Assembly (NCBI RefSeq): GCF_037975245.1
Contig: NC_092573.1
Coordinates: 16,296,265 to 16,360,264 of the forward strand
DNA: 64,000 nt
Source: Apostichopus japonicus
Taxonomy: Eukaryota; Echinodermata; Holothuroidea; Aspidochirotida; Stichopodidae
Direction of reading: 5' to 3'
The translations under genes were made by a program, and so were the position numbers. The notes beneath the pieces are model-generated. The model was not told the origin of the DNA. It searched no databases and saw only the letters and a program-made list of their open reading frames with translations. How positions within the stretch are numbered: position 1 is the first letter of the stretch; the number at the start of each line of letters is the position of its first letter. This document shows positions 40,591 to 56,439 of the stretch, in pieces.

Positions 40591-43454
40591 GGTTATGATT
40601 GGAAAGCGCCATTAAGAAAATACGCTGTTGCATATGCTACATTCATACAATTTGATATATCTCAGAGAAAATATGGTTGTACACTGTTGTGGTTTTCTCA
40701 TATTGTTCCAGAAAGATTTTTTTACCATTTCCAACAGCATAGATTAAGGTGATGTATATTAAATGTAATGTAGAATGGTTTTTTTTTTTTTCAACTATTA
40801 GGGTCCCCATAATGTGTGTGAGAATTTAATGAACAGTCTAATATTAATTTTTGACCATCTTATTTCCACCGTTTCAAAGTTTCGATGTCATTCCAAATTG
40901 GTAAACTGCTTAGACTCAAATACATCAGTGTAGAAAATTACCTTGTACAACTTTTACAGGCTCCACCTATATGTGGATCCATCATGTGGTGCAGTTAGGG
41001 GTTGGGGGGGGGGGGTTGCTGGTTTTTTTTACCATTTCCAACAGCATAGATTGAGCTGATGTATATTAAATGCTAGGTAAAAGGTTTTTTTTTCAACTTT
41101 TAGGGTCCCCATAATGTGTGTGAGAATTTAAGGAACAGTCTAATATTAACTTTTGAACATCTTATTTCCACCGATTCAGAGTTCCAATGTCATTCCAAAT
41201 TGGTAAACTGCTTAGACTCAAATACATCAGTGTAGAAAATTACCTTGTACAACTTTTACAGGCTCCACCCATATGTGGATCCATCATGTGGTGCAGTTAG
41301 GGGTTGGGGGGGGTTGCTGTTTTTTTTTACCATTTCCAACAGCATAGATTGAGGTGATCAGGTGATGTATATTAAATGCTAGGTAGAAATGTTTTTTTCT
41401 AACTTTTAGGGTCCCCATAATGTGTGTGAGAATTTAAGGAACAGTCTAATATAAAGAAATGTTAAGAATATACACTGTTGCATATGCTACATTCAAACAA
41501 TTTGATATATCTCAGAGAAAATAGGGTTGTACACTGTTACTGCAACTGGGAAAGCAGGTTTGAGCTCTCATTAGGATCAAATATTTGAAAGCATAGGATT
41601 TTTTGTGAATTCATCCTTGTTGAATGGGATAAAGGGTCAGTGGGGGGGGTGGATACAAGTGACTTGGCTGCCCTCTTGGACATAATTTGCTTTTATCCCT
41701 GCTACATAAAGTTTGATATGTCTTGAAAATTACAGATTGTACACTATCTAGCTCATTGCATGGGGCAGTTGGTGTCGGTTACTATGGAATCAGGTACCGT
41801 ATACAGGGTTAGACCTCCATAATGCCCTAATATTGTGATATTATGTCTAAATAATGTTTTCATATCATTCCACTAGTTGAGTGGGAATGAGGGGTGGAGA
41901 TGATTGGAAAGCGCTATTGAGAAAATACGCTGTTGCATATGCTACATTCATACAATTTGATATATCTCAGAGAAAATAGGGTTGTACACTGTTGTGGTTT
42001 TCTCCTATTGTTTGAGGAAGATTTTTTTACCATTTCCAACAGCACAGATTAAGGTGTATAAAAGGATAGGTAACTTTATTTTTGTTTTCAACTTTTAGGG
42101 TCCCATTATGTATGTGAGAATTTAATGAACATCGCTACCATTAATTTTTGACCATCTTATTTCCACCATTTCAAGGTTTCCATGCCATCCCAAATTGGTA
42201 AACTGCTTAGACTCAAATATATCAGGGTAGAAAATTACTTTCTCCAACTTTTACATTCACCACCAATATGTAGAACCATCATGTGGAGCAGATAGGGGGG
42301 AGGGGAGGGGGGGAGGGTAGCAACTGGGAAAGCAGGTTAGAGCTCTCATTAGGATCAAATTTTTGAAAGCATAGGATTTTATATGAATTCGCCCTTGTTG
42401 AATGGGATGGAGGGTCGTGGGGGGGGGGGTGGATCCAAGTGACTTGGCTGCCCTCTTGGACATAATTTGCTTTTATCACTGCTACATAAAGTTTGATATG
42501 TCTTGAAAATTACAGATTGTACACTATCACACTACCTAGCTCATTGCATGGGGCAGTTGGTGTCGGTTACTATGGAATCAGGTACCGTATATAGGGTTAG
42601 ACCTCCATAATGCCCTAATATTGTGATATTATGTCTAAATAATGTTTTCATATCATTCCACTAGTTGAGTGGGAATGAGGCGTGGAGATGATTGGAAAGC
42701 GCTATTGAGAAAATACGCTGTTGCATATGCTACATTCATACAATTTGATATATCTCAGAGAAAATAGGGTTGTACACTGTTACGGTTTTCTCCTATTATT
42801 TGAGAAAGATTTTTTTACTATTTCCAACAGCACAGATTAAGGTGCATTAAATGATAGGTAATTTTATTTTTGTTTTCAACTTTTAGGGTCCCATTATGTA
42901 TGTGAGAATTTAATGAACATCTACCATTAATTTTTGACCATCTTATTTCCACCATTTCAAGGTTTCCATGTCATCCCAAATTGGTAAACTGCTTAGACTC
43001 AAATACATCAGTGTAGAAAATTACCTTGTACAACTTTTACAGGCTCCACCAATATATGGAACCATCATGTGGAGCAGAAAGGGGGAGGGGGAGGGGTAGC
43101 AACTGGGAAAGCAGGTTAGAGCTCTCATTAAGATCAAATATTTGAAAGCATAGGATTTTATGTGAATTCGTCCTTGTTGAATGGGATGGAGGGTCGGTGG
43201 GGGGGGGGTGGATACAAGTGACTTGGCTGCCCTCTTGGACATAATTTGCTTTTATCCCTGCTACATAAAGTTTGATATGTCTTGAAAATTACAGATTGTA
43301 CACTATCTAGCTCATTGCATGGGGCAGTTGGTGTCAGTTAGTATGGAATCAGGTACCGTATACAGGGTTAGACCTCCATAATGCCCTAATATTGTGATAT
43401 TATGTCTAAATAATGTTTTCATATCATTCCACTAGTTGAGTGGGAATGAGGGGT
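40591..43454. repeat. Higher-order unit of 2864 bp, copy 2
   Basis: Nearly identical to 37726-40590 (offset 2865). A third copy begins at 43455 but switches to the next repeat family at about 43864. Confidence 0.9.
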
Positions 43455-46400
43455 GGTTATGATTGGAAAGCGCCATTAAGAAAATACGCTGTTGCATATG
43501 CTACATTCATACAATTTGATATATCTCAGAGAAAATATGGTTGTACACTGTTGTGGTTTTCTCATATTGTTCCAGAAAGATTTTTTTACCATTTCCAACA
43601 GCATAGATTAAGGTGATGTATATTAAATGTAATGTAGAATGGTTTTTTTTTTTTCAACTATTAGGGTCCCCATAATGTGTGTGAGAATTTAATGAACAGT
43701 CTAATATTAATTTTTGACCATCTTATTTCCACCGTTTCAAAGTTTCGATGTCATTCCAAATTGGTAAACTGCTTAGACTCAAATACATCAGTGTAGAAAA
43801 TTACCTTGTACAACTTTTACAGGCTCCACCCATATGTGGATCCATCATGTGGTGCAGTTAGGGGTGCAAGGGCGGGGGTTGCTGTAGAGGGCAACTGGGA
43901 ATGCAGGTACATAGGTTTGAGATCTCATTAATATCAAATATTTGAAAGCATAGGATTTTATGTGTATTCATCCTTGTTGAATGGGATGGAGGGTGGGGAG
44001 GGGGTGGGTCCAAGGGGCTTGGCAGGAGATTATTTGCTTTCATCCCTGCTAAATAAAGTTTGATATGAAATTACAGATTGTTCACTATCTAGCTCATTGC
44101 ACGGAGCAATTGGTGTGGGTTACTATGGAATCAGGTACCGTATACAGGGTTAGACCTCCATGATGCCCTAATATTGTGATATTATGTCTAAATAATGTTG
44201 TCATATCATTCCACTAGTTGAGTGGGAATGAGGGGTGGAGGTGATTGAAAAGCGCTATTGAGAAAATACGCTGTTGCATATGCTACATTCATACAATTTA
44301 ATATATCTCAGAGAAAATAGGGTTGTACACTGTTACTGCAACTGGGAAAGCAGGTTTGAGCTCTCATTAGGATCAAATATTTGAAAGCATAGGATTTTAT
44401 GTGAATTCATCCTTGTTGAATGGGATGGAGGGTCAGTGGGGGGGGGGGTGGATCCAAGTGACTTGGCTGCCCTCTTGGACATAATTTGCTTTTGTCCCTG
44501 CTATATAAAGTTTGATATGTCTTGAAAATTACAGATTGTACACTATCACACTATCTAGCTCAGTGCATGGGGCAGTTGGTGTCGGTTACTATGGAATCAG
44601 GTACCGTATACAGGGTTAGACCTACATAATGCCCTAATATTGTGAATTTATGTCTTAATAATGTTTTCATATCATTCCACTAGTTGAGTGGGAATGAGGG
44701 GTGGAGGTGATTGGAAAGCGCTATTGAGAAAATACGCTGTTGCATATGCTACATTCATACAATTTGATATATCTCAGAGAAAATAGGGTTGTACACTGTT
44801 AAGGTTTTCTCCAATTGTTTGAGGAAGATTTTTTTTACCATTTCCAACAGCACAGATTAAGGTGTATAAAATGATAGGTAATTTTATTTTTGTTTTCAAC
44901 TTTTAGGGTCCCATTATGTATGTGAGAATTTAATGAACATCTACCATTAATTTTTGACCATCTTATTTCCACCATTTCAAGGTTTCCATGTCATCCCAAA
45001 TTGGTAAACTGCTTAGACTCAAATACATCAGTGTAGAAAATTACCTTGTACAGCTTTTACAGGCTCCACCAATATATGGAACCATCATGTGGAGCAGAAA
45101 GGGGGAGGGGGAGGGGTAGCAACTGGGAAAGCAGGTTAGAGCTCTCATTAAGATCAAATATTTGAAAGCATAGGATTTTATGTGAATTCGTCCTTGTTGA
45201 ATGGGATGGAGGGTCGGTGGGGGGGGGGGTGGATACAAGTGACTTGGCTGCCCTCTTGGACATAATTTGCTTTTATCCCTGCTACATAAAGTTTGATATG
45301 TCTTGAAAATTACAGATTGTACACTATCTAGCTCATTGCATGGGGCAGTTGGTGTCAGTTAGTATGGAATCAGGTACCGTATACAGGGTTAGACCTCCAT
45401 AATGCCCTAATATTGTGATATTATGTCTAAATAATGTTTTCATATCATTCCACTAGTTGAGTGGGAATGAGGGGTGGTTATGATTGGAAAGCGCCATTAA
45501 GAAAATACGCTGTTGCATATGCTACATTCATACAATTTGATATATCTCAGAGAAAATATGGTTGTACACTGTTGTGGTTTTCTCATATTGTTCCAGAAAG
45601 ATTTTTTTTACCATTTCCAACAGCATAGATTAAGGTGATGTATATTAAATGTAATGTAGAATGGTTTTTTTTTTTTTTTTCAACTATTAGGGTCCCCATA
45701 ATGTGTGTGAGAATTTAATGAACAGTCTAATATTAATTTTTGACCATCTTATTTCCACCGTTTCAAAGTTTCGATGTCATTCCAAATTGGTAAACTGCTT
45801 AGACTCAAATACATCAGTGTAGAAAATTACCTTGTACAACTTTTACAGGCTCCACCCATATGTGGATCCATCATGTGGTGCAGTTAGGGGTGCAAGGGCG
45901 GGGGTTGCTGTAGAGGGCAACTGGGAATGCAGGTACATAGGTTTGAGATCTCATTAATATCAAATATTTGAAAGCATAGGATTTTATGTGTATTCATCCT
46001 TGTTGAATGGGATGGAGGGTGGGGAGGGGGTGGGTCCAAGGGGCTTGGCAGGAGATTATTTGCTTTCATCCCTGCTAAATAAAGTTTGATATGAAATTAC
46101 AGATTGTTCACTATCTAGCTCATTGCACGGAGCAATTGGTGTGGGTTACTATGGAATCAGGTACCGTATACAGGGTTAGACCTCCATGATGCCCTAATAT
46201 TGTGATATTATGTCTAAATAATGTTGTCATATCATTCCACTAGTTGAGTGGGAATGAGGGGTGGAGGTGATTGAAAAGCGCTATTGAGAAAATACGCTGT
46301 TGCATATGCTACATTCATACAATTTGATATATCTCAGAGAAAATAGGGTTGTACACTGTTACTGCAACTGGGAAAGCAGGTTTGAGCTCTCATTAGGATC

Positions 46401-49400
46401 AAATATTTGAAAGCATAGGATTTTATGTGAATTCATCCTTGTTGAATGGGATGGAGGGTCAGTGGGGGGGGGGGTGGATCCAAGTGACTTGGCTGCCCTC
46501 TTGGACATAATTTGCTTTTGTCCCTGCTATATAAAGTTTGATATGTCTTGAAAATTACAGATTGTACACTATCACACTATCTAGCTCAGTGCATGGGGCA
46601 GTTGGTGTCGGTTACTATGGAATCAGGTACCGTATACAGGGTTAGACCTACATAATGCCCTAATATTGTGAATTTATGTCTTAATAATGTTTTCATATCA
46701 TTCCACTAGTTGAGTGGGAATGAGGGGTGGAGGTGATTGGAAAGCGCTATTGAGAAAATACGCTGTTGCATATGCTACATTCATACAATTTGATATATCT
46801 CAGAGAAAATAGGGTTGTACACTGTTAAGGTTTTCTCCAATTGTTTGAGGAAGATTTTTTTTACCATTTCCAACAGCACAGATTAAGGTGTATAAAATGA
46901 TAGGTAATTTTATTTTTGTTTTCAACTTTTAGGGTCCCATTATGTATGTGAGAATTTAATGAACATCTACCATTAATTTTTGACCATCTTATTTCCACCA
47001 TTTCAAGGTTTCCATGTCATCCCAAATTGGTAAACTGCTTAGACTCAAATACATCAGTGTAGAAAATTACCTTGTACATCTTTTACAGGCTCAACCAATA
47101 TATGGAACCATCATGTGGAGCAGAAAGGGGGAGGGGAGGGGTAGCAACTGGGAAAGCAGGTTAGAGCTCTCATTAAGATCAAATATTTGAAAGCATAGGA
47201 TTTTATGTGAATTCGTCCTTGTTGAATGGGATGGAGGGTCGGTGGGGGGGGGGGGATCCAAGTGACTTGGCTGCCCTCTTGGACATAATTTGCTTTGAAC
47301 CCTGCTACATAAAGTATGATATGTCTTGAAAATTACAGATTGTACACTATGTAGCTCATTGCATGGGGCAGTTGGTGTCAGTTAGTATGGAATCAGGTAC
47401 CATATACAGGGTTAGACCTCTATAATGCCCTAATATTGTGATATTATGTCTAAATAATGTTTTCATATCATTCCACTAGTTGAGTGGGAATGAGGGGTGG
47501 TTATGATTGGAAAGCGCCATTAAAAAAAAATATGCTGTTGCATATGCTACATTCATACAATTTGATATATCTCAGAGAAAATAGGGTTGTACACTGTTTT
47601 GGTTTTCTCATATTGTTCCAGAAAGATTTTTTTTTACCATTTCCAACAGCATAGATTAAGGTGATGTATATTAAATGTAATGTAGAATGTTTTTTTTTTT
47701 TCAACTATTAGGGTCCCCATAATGTGTGTGAGAATTTAATGAACAGTCTAATATTAATTTTTGACCATCTTATTTCCACCGTTTCAAAGTTTCGATGTCA
47801 TTCCAAATTGGTAAACTGCTTAGACTCAAATACATCAGTGTAGAAAATTACCTTGTACAACTTTTACAGGCTCCACCCATATGTGGATCCATCATGTGGT
47901 GCAGTTAGGGGTGCGGGGGGCGGGGGTTGCTGTAGAGGGCAACTGGGAATGCAGGTACATAGGTTTGAGATCTCATTAATATCAAATATTTGAAAGCATA
48001 GGATTTTATGTGTATTCATCCTTGTTGAATGGGATGGAGGGTGGGGAGGGGGTGGGTCCAAGGGGCTTGGCAGGAGATTATTTGCTTTTATCCCTGCTAA
48101 ATAAAGTTTGATATGTCTTGAAAATTACAGATTGTTCACTATCTAGCTCATTGCACGGAGCAATTGGTGTGGGTTACTATGGAATCAGGTACCGTATACA
48201 GGGTTAGACCTCCATGATGCCCTAATATTGTGATATTATGTCTAAATAATGTTGTCATATCATTCCACTAGTTGAGTGGGAATGAGGGGTGGAGGTGATT
48301 GAAAAGCACTATTGAGAAAATACGCTGTTGCATATGCTACATTCATACAATTTGATATATCTCAGAGAAAATAGGGTTGTACACTGTTACTGCAACTGGG
48401 AAAGCAGGTTTGAGCTCTCATTAGGATCAAATATTTGAAAGCATAGGATTTTATGTGAATTCATCCTTGTTGAATGGGATAGAGGGTCAGTGGGGGGGGG
48501 GGTGGATCCAAGTGACTTGGCTGCCCTCTTGGACATAATTTGCTTTTGTCCCTGCTATATAAAGTTTGATATGTCTTGAAAATTACAGATTGTACACTAT
48601 CACACTATCTAGCTCAGTGCATGGGGCAGTTGGTGTCGGTTACTATGGAATCAGGTACCGTATACAGGGTTAGACCTACATAATGCCCTAATATTGTGAA
48701 TTTATGTCTTAATAATGTTTTTATATCATTCCACTAGTTGAGTGGGAATGAGGGGTGGAGGTGATTGGAAATCGCTATTGAGAAAATACGCTGTTGCATA
48801 TGCTACATTCATACAATTTGATATATCTCAGAGAAAATAGGGTTGTACACTGTTACGGTTTTCTCCTATTGTTTGAGGAAGATTTTTTTTACCATTTCCA
48901 ACAGCACAGATTAAGGTGTATAAAATGATAGGTAATTTAATTTTTGTTTTCAACTTTTAGGGTCCCATTATGTATGTGAGAATTTAATGAACATCGCTAC
49001 CATTAATTTTTGACCATCTTATTTCCACCATTACAAGGTTTCCATGCCATCCCAAATTGGGAAACTGCTTAGACTCAAATACATCAGTGTAGAAAATTAC
49101 CTTGTACAACTTTTACAGGCTCCACCAATATGTGGAACCATCATGTGGAGCAGAAAGGGGGAGGGGAGGGGGGGGTAGCAACTGGGAAAGCAGGTTAGAG
49201 CTCTCATTAGGATTGAAAGCATAGGATTTTATGTGAATTCATCCTTGTTGAATGGGATGGAGTGTCGGTGGGTGGGGGTGGGGGGGATCCAAGTGACTTG
49301 GCTGCCCTCTTGGACATAATTTGCTTTTGTCCCTGCTACATAAAGTTTGATATGTCTTGAAAAATACAGATTGTACACTATGTAGCTCATTGCATGGGGC

Positions 49401-52400
49401 AGTTGGTGTCAGTTAGTATGGAATCAGGTACCATATACAGGGTTAGACCTCTATAATGCCCTAATATTGTGATATTATGTCTAAATAATGTTTTCATATC
49501 ATTCCACTAGTTGAGTGGGAATGAGGGGTGGTTATGATTGGAAAGCGCCATTAAAAAAAAATATGCTGTTGCATATGCTACATTCATACAATTTGATATA
49601 TCTCAGAGAAAATAGGGTTGTACACTGTTTTGGTTTTCTCATATTGTTCCAGAAAGATTTTTTTTTACCATTTCCAACAGCATAGATTAAGGTGATGTAT
49701 ATTAAATGTAATGTAGAATTTTTTTTTTTTCAACTATTAGGGTCCCCATAATGTGTGTGAGAATTTAATGAAGTCTAATATTAATTTTTGACCATCTTAT
49801 TTCCACCGTTTCAAAGTTTCGATGTCATTCCAAATTGGTAAACTGCTTAGACTCAAATACATCAGTGTAGAAAATTACCTTGTACAACTTTTACAGGCTC
49901 CACCCATATGTGGATCCATCATGTGGTGCAGTTAGGGGTGCGAGGGGCGGGGGTTGCTGTAGAGGGCAACTGGGAATGCAGGTACATAGGTTTGAGATCT
50001 CATTAATATCAAATATTTGAAAGCATAGGATTTTATGTGTATTCATCCTTGTTGAATGGGATGGAGGGTGGGGAGGGGGTGGGTCCAAGGGGCTTGGCAG
50101 GAGATTATTTGCTTTTATCCCTGCTAAATAAAGTTTGATATGTGTTGAAAATTACAGATTGTTCACTATCTAGCTCATTGCACGGAGCAATTGGTGTGGC
50201 TTACTATGGAATCAGGTACCGTATACAGGGTTAGACCTCCATGATGCCCTAATATTGTGATATTATGTCTAAATAATGTTTTCATATCATTCCACTAGTT
50301 GAGTGGGAATGAGGGGTGGAGATGATTGGAAAGCGCTATTGAGAAAATACGCTGTTGCATATGCTACATTCATACAATTTGATATATCTCAGAGAAAATA
50401 GGGTTGTACACTGTTACTGCATCTGGGAAAGCAGATTTGAGCTCTCATTAGGATCAAATATTTGAAAGCATATAGGACTTAATGTGAATTCATCCTTGTT
50501 GAATGGGATGGAGGGTCAGTGGGGGGGGGGGTGGATCCAAGTGACTTGGCTGCCCTCTTGGACATAATTTGCTTTTGTCCCTGCTATATAAAGTTTGATA
50601 TGTCTTGAAAATTACAGATTGTACACTATCACACTATCTAGCTCAGTGCATGGGGCAGTTGGTGTCGGTTACTATGGAATCAGGTACCGTATACAGGGTT
50701 AGACCTACATAATGCCCTAATATTGTGAATTTATGTCTTAATAATGTTTTCATATCATTCCACTAGTTGAGTGGGAATGAGGGGTGGAGATGATTGGAAA
50801 TCGCTATTGAGAAAATACGCTGTTGCATATGCTACATTCATACAATTTGATATATCTCAGAGAAAATAGGGTTGTACACTGTGAAGGTTTTCTCCTATTC
50901 TTTGAGAAAGATTTTTTTACCATTTCCAACAGCACAGATTAAGGTGCATTAAATGATAGGTAATTTTATTTTTGTTTTCAACTTTTAGGGTCCCATTATG
51001 TATGTGAGAATTTAATGAACATCGCTACCATTAATTTTTGACCATCTTATTTCCACCATTTCAAGGTTTCCATGTCATTCCAAATTGGTAAACTGCTTAG
51101 ACTCAAATACATCAGTGTAGAAAATTACCTTGTACAACTTTTACAGGCTCCACCAATATATGGAACCATCATGTAGAGCAGAAAGGGGGAGGGGAGGGGT
51201 AGCAACTGGGAAAGCAGGTTAGAGCTCTCATTAAGATCAAATATTTGAAAGCATAGGATTTTATGTGAATTCGTCCTTGTTGAATGGGATGGAGGGTCGG
51301 TGGGGGGGGGGATCCAAGTGACTTGGCTGCCCTCTTGGACATAATTTGCTTTGAACCCTGCTACATAAAGTATGATATGTCTTGAAAATTACAGATTGTA
51401 CACTATGTAGCTCATTGCATGGGGCAGTTGGTGTCAGTTAGTATGGAATCAGGTACCATATACAGGGTTAGACCTCTATAATGCCCTAATATTGTGATAT
51501 TATGTCTAAATAATGTTTTCATATCATTCCACTAGTTGAGTGGGAATGAGGGGTGGTTATGATTGGAAAGCGCCATTAAAAAAAAATATGCTGTTGCATA
51601 TGCTACATTCATACAATTTGATATATCTCAGAGAAAATAGGGTTGTACACTGTTAAGGTTTTCTCATATTGTTCCAGAAAGATTTTTTTTACCATTTCCA
51701 ACAGCACAGATTAAGGTGATGTATATTAAATGTAATGTAGAATGTTTTTTTTTTTCAACTATTAGGGTCCCCATAATGTGTGTGAGAATTTAATGAAGTC
51801 TAATATTAATTTTTGACCATCTTATTTCCACCGTTTCAAAGTTTCGATGTCATTCCAAATTGGTAAACTGCTTAGACTCAAATACATCAGTGTAGAAAAT
51901 TACCTTGTACAACTTTTACAGGCTCCACCCATATGTGGATCCATCATGTGGTGCAGTTAGGGGTGCGGGGGGCGGGGGTTGCTGTAGAGGGCAACTGGGA
52001 ATGCAGGTACATAGGTTTGAGATCTCATTAATATCAAATATTTGAAAGCATAGGATTTTATGTGTATTCATCCTTGTTGAATGGGATGGAGGGTGGGGAG
52101 GGGGTGGGTCCAAGGGGCTTGGCAGGAGATTATTTGCTTTTATCCCTGCTAAATAAAGTTTGATATGTCTTGAAAATTACAGATTGTTCACTATCTAGCT
52201 CATTGCACGGAGCAATTGGTGTGGGTTACTATGGAATCAGGTACCGTATACAGGGTTAGACCTCCATGATGCCCTAATATTGTGATATTATGTCTAAATA
52301 ATGTTGTCATATCATTCCACTAGTTGAGTGGGAATGAGGGGTGGAGGTGATTGGAAAGCGCTATTGAGAAAATACGCTGTTGCATATGCTACATTCATAC

Positions 52401-55400
52401 AATTTGATATATCTCAGAGAAAATAGGGTTGTACACTGTTACTGCAACTGGGAAAGCAGGTTTGAGCTCTCATTAGGATCAAATATTTGAAAGCATAGGA
52501 TTTATATGTGAATTCGTCCTTGTTGAATGGGATGGAGGGTCAGTGGGGGGGGGGTGGATCCAAGTGACTTGGCTGCCCTCTTGGACATAATTTGCTTTTG
52601 TCCCTGCTATATAAAGTTTGATATGTCTTGAAAATTACAGATTGTACACTATCACACTATCTAGCTCAGTGCATGGGGCAGTTGGTGTCGGTTACTATGG
52701 AATCAGGTACCGTATACAGGGTTAGACCTACATAATGCCCTAATATTGTGAATTTATGTCTTAATAATGTTTTCATATCATTCCACTAGTTGAGTGGGAA
52801 TGAGGGGTGGAGGTGATTGGAAATCGCTATTGAGAAAATACGCTGTTGCATATGCTACATTCATACAATTTGATATATCTCAGAGAAAATAGGGTTGTAC
52901 ACTGTTAAGGTTTTCTCCTATTCTTTGAGAAAGATTTTTTTACCATTTCCAACAGCACAGATTAAGGTGCATTAAATGATAGGTAATTTAATTTTTGTTT
53001 TCAACTTTTAGGGTCCCATTATGTATGTGAGAATTTAATGAACATCTACCATTAATTTTTGACCATCTTATTTCCACCATTTCAAGGTTTCCATGTCATC
53101 CCAAATTGGTAAACTGCTTAGACTCAAATACATCAGTGTAGAAAATTACCTTGTACAACTTTTACAGGCTCCACCAATATATGGAACCATCATGTGGAGC
53201 AGAAAGGGGGAGGGGAGGGGTAGCAACTGGGAAAGCAGGTTAGAGCTCTCATTAAGATCAAATATTTGAAAGCATAGGATTTTATGTGAATTCGTCCTTG
53301 TTGAATGGGATGGATGGTCGGTGGGGGGGGGGGATCCAAGTGACTTGGCTGCCCTCTTGGACATAATTTGCTTTGAACCCTGCTACATAAAGTATGATAT
53401 GTCTTGAAAATTACAGATTGTACACTATGTAGCTCATTGCATGGGGCAGTTGGTGTCAGTTAGTATGGAATCAGGTACCGTATACAGGGTTAGACCTCTA
53501 TAATGCCCTAATATTGTGATATTATGTCTAAATAATGTTTTCATATCATTCCACTAGTTGAGTGGGAATGAGGGGTGGTTATGATTGGAAAGCGCCATTA
53601 AAAAAAAATATGCTGTTGCATATGCTACATTCATACAATTTGATATATCTCAGAGAAAATAAGGTTGTACACTGTTTTGGTTTTCTCATATTGTTCCAGA
53701 AAGATTTTTTTTACCATTTCCAACAGCATAGATTAAGGTGATGTATATTAAATGTAATGTAGAATGTTTTTTTTTTTTCAACTATTAGGGTCCCCATAAT
53801 GTGTGTGAGAATTTAATGAAGTCTAATATTAATTTTTGACCATCTTATTTCCACCGTTTCAAAGTTTCGATGTCATTCCAAATTGGTAAACTGCTTAGAC
53901 TCAAATACATCAGTGTAGAAAATTACCTTGTACAACTTTTACAGGCTCCACCCATATGTGGATCCATCATGTGGTGCAGTTAGGGGTGCGGGGGGCGGGG
54001 GTTGCTGTAGAGGGCAACTGGGAATGCAGGTACATAGGTTTGAGATCTCATTAATATCAAATATTTGAAAGCATAGGATTTTATGTGTATTCATCCTTGT
54101 TGAATGGGATGGAGGGTGGGGAGGGGGTGGGTCCAAGGGGCTTGGCAGGAGATTATTTGCTTTTATCCCTGCTAAATAAAGTTTGATATGTCTTGAAAAT
54201 TACAGATTGTTCACTATCTAGCTCATTGCACGGAGCAATTGGTGTGGGTTACTATGGAATCAGGTACCGTATACAGGGTTAGACCTCCATGATGCCCTAA
54301 TATTGTGATATTATGTCTAAATAATGTTTTCATATCATTCCACTAGTTGAGTGGGAATGAGGGGTGGAGGTGATTGGAAAGCGCTATTGAGAAAATACGC
54401 TGTTGCATATGCTACATTCATACAATTTGATATATCTCAGAGAAAATAGGGTTGTACACTGTTACTGCAACTGGGAAAGCAGGTTTGAGCTCTCATTAGG
54501 ATCAAATATTTGAAAGCATAGGATTTTATGTGAATTCATCCTTGTTGAATGGGATGGAGGGTCAGTGGGGGGGGGGGGTGGATCCAAGTGACTTGGCTGC
54601 CCTCTTGGACATAATTTGCTTTTGTCCCTGCTATATAAAGTTTGATATGTCTTGAAAATTACAGATTGTACACTATCACACTATCTAGCTCAGTGCATGG
54701 GGCAGTTGGTGTCGGTTACTATGGAATCAGGTACCGTATACAGGGTTAGACCTACATAATGCCCTAATATTGTGAATTTATGTCTTAATAATGTTTTCAT
54801 ATCATTCCACTAGTTGAGTGGGAATGAGGGGTGGAGGTGATTGGAAAGCGCTATTGAGAAAATACGCTGTTGCATATGCTACATTCATACAATTTGATAT
54901 ATCTCAGAGAAAATAGGGTTGTACACTGTTACGGTTTTCTCCTATTGTTTGAGGAAGATTTTTTTTACCATTTCCAACAGCACAGATTAAGGTGTATAAA
55001 ATGATAGGTAATTTAATTTTTGTTTTCAACTTTTAGGGTCCCATTATGTATGTGAGAATTTAATGAACATCGCTACCATTAATTTTTGACCATCTTATTT
55101 CCACCATTTCAAGGTTTCCATGCCATCCCAAATTGGGAAACTGCTTAGACTCAAATACATCAGTGTAGAAAATTACCTTGTACAACTTTTACAGGCTCCA
55201 CCAATATGTGGAACCATCATGTGGAGCAGAAAGGGGGAGGGGGGGGGTAGCAACTGGGAAAGCAGGTTAGAGCTCTCATTAGGATTGAAAGCATAGGATT
55301 TTATGCGAATTCGTCCTTGTTGAATGGGATGGAGTGTCGGTGGGTGGGGGGGGGGGATCAAAGTGACTTGGCTGCCCTCTTGGACATAATTTGCTTTTAT
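43455..55400. repeat. Higher-order repeat of about 2025 bp, six copies
   Basis: Copies start at the phrase GGTTATGATTGGAAAGCGCC at 43455, 45476, 47499, 49530, 51555 and 53577. Each consists of one 788-bp, one 466-bp and one 770-bp monomer. The repeated minus frames at 47864, 49891, 51916 and 53939 follow the same period and are artefacts of it. The sixth copy breaks near 55380-55440, where a 770-type monomer joins the tail of a 788-type one. Confidence 0.9.
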
Positions 55401-56439
55401 CCCTGCTACATAAAGTTTGATATGTCTTGAAAATTACAGATTGTTCACTATCTAGCTCATTGCACGGAGCAATTGGTGTGGGTTACTATGGAATCAGGTA
55501 CCGTATACAGGGTTAGACCTCCATGATGCCCTAATATTGTGATATTATGTCTAAATAATGTTTTCATATCATTCCACTAGTTGAGTGGGAATGAGGGGTG
55601 GAGATGATTGGAAATCGCTATTGAGAAAATACGCTGTTGCATATGCTACATTCATACAATTTGATATATCTCAGAGAAAATAGGGTTGTACACTGTTACT
55701 GCATCTGGGAAAGCAGATTTGAGCTCTCATTAGGATCAAATATTTGAAAGCATATAGGACTTAATGTGAATTCATCCTTGTTGAATGGGATGGAGGGTCA
55801 GTGGGGGGGGGGGTGGATCCAAGTGAATTGGCTGCCCTCTTGGACATAATTTGCTTTTGTCCCTGCTATATAAAGTTTGATATGTCTTGAAAATTACAGA
55901 TTGTACACTATCACACTATCTAGCTCAGTGCATGGGGCAGTTGGTGTCGGTTACTATGGAATCAGGTACCGTATACAGGGTTAGACCTACATAATGCCCT
56001 AATATTGTGAATTTATGTCTTAATAATGTTTTCATATCATTCCACTAGTTGAGTGGGAATGAGGGGTGGAGATGATTGGAAATCGCTATTGAGAAAATAC
56101 GCTGTTGCATATGCTACATTCATACAATTTGATATATCTCAGAGAAAATAGGGTTGTACACTGTTAAGGTTTTCTCCTATTCTTTGAGAAAGATTTTTTT
56201 ACCATTTCCAACAGCACAGATTAAGGTGCATTAAATGATAGGTAATTTTATTTTTGTTTTCAACTTTTAGGGTCCCATTATGTATGTGAGAATTTAATGA
56301 ACATCTACCATTAATTTTTGACCATCTTATTTCCACCATTTCAAGGTTTCCATGTCATCCCAAATTGGTAAACTGCTTAGACTCAAATATATCAGTGTAG
56401 AAAATTACCTTGTACAACTTTTACAGGCTCCACCAATAT

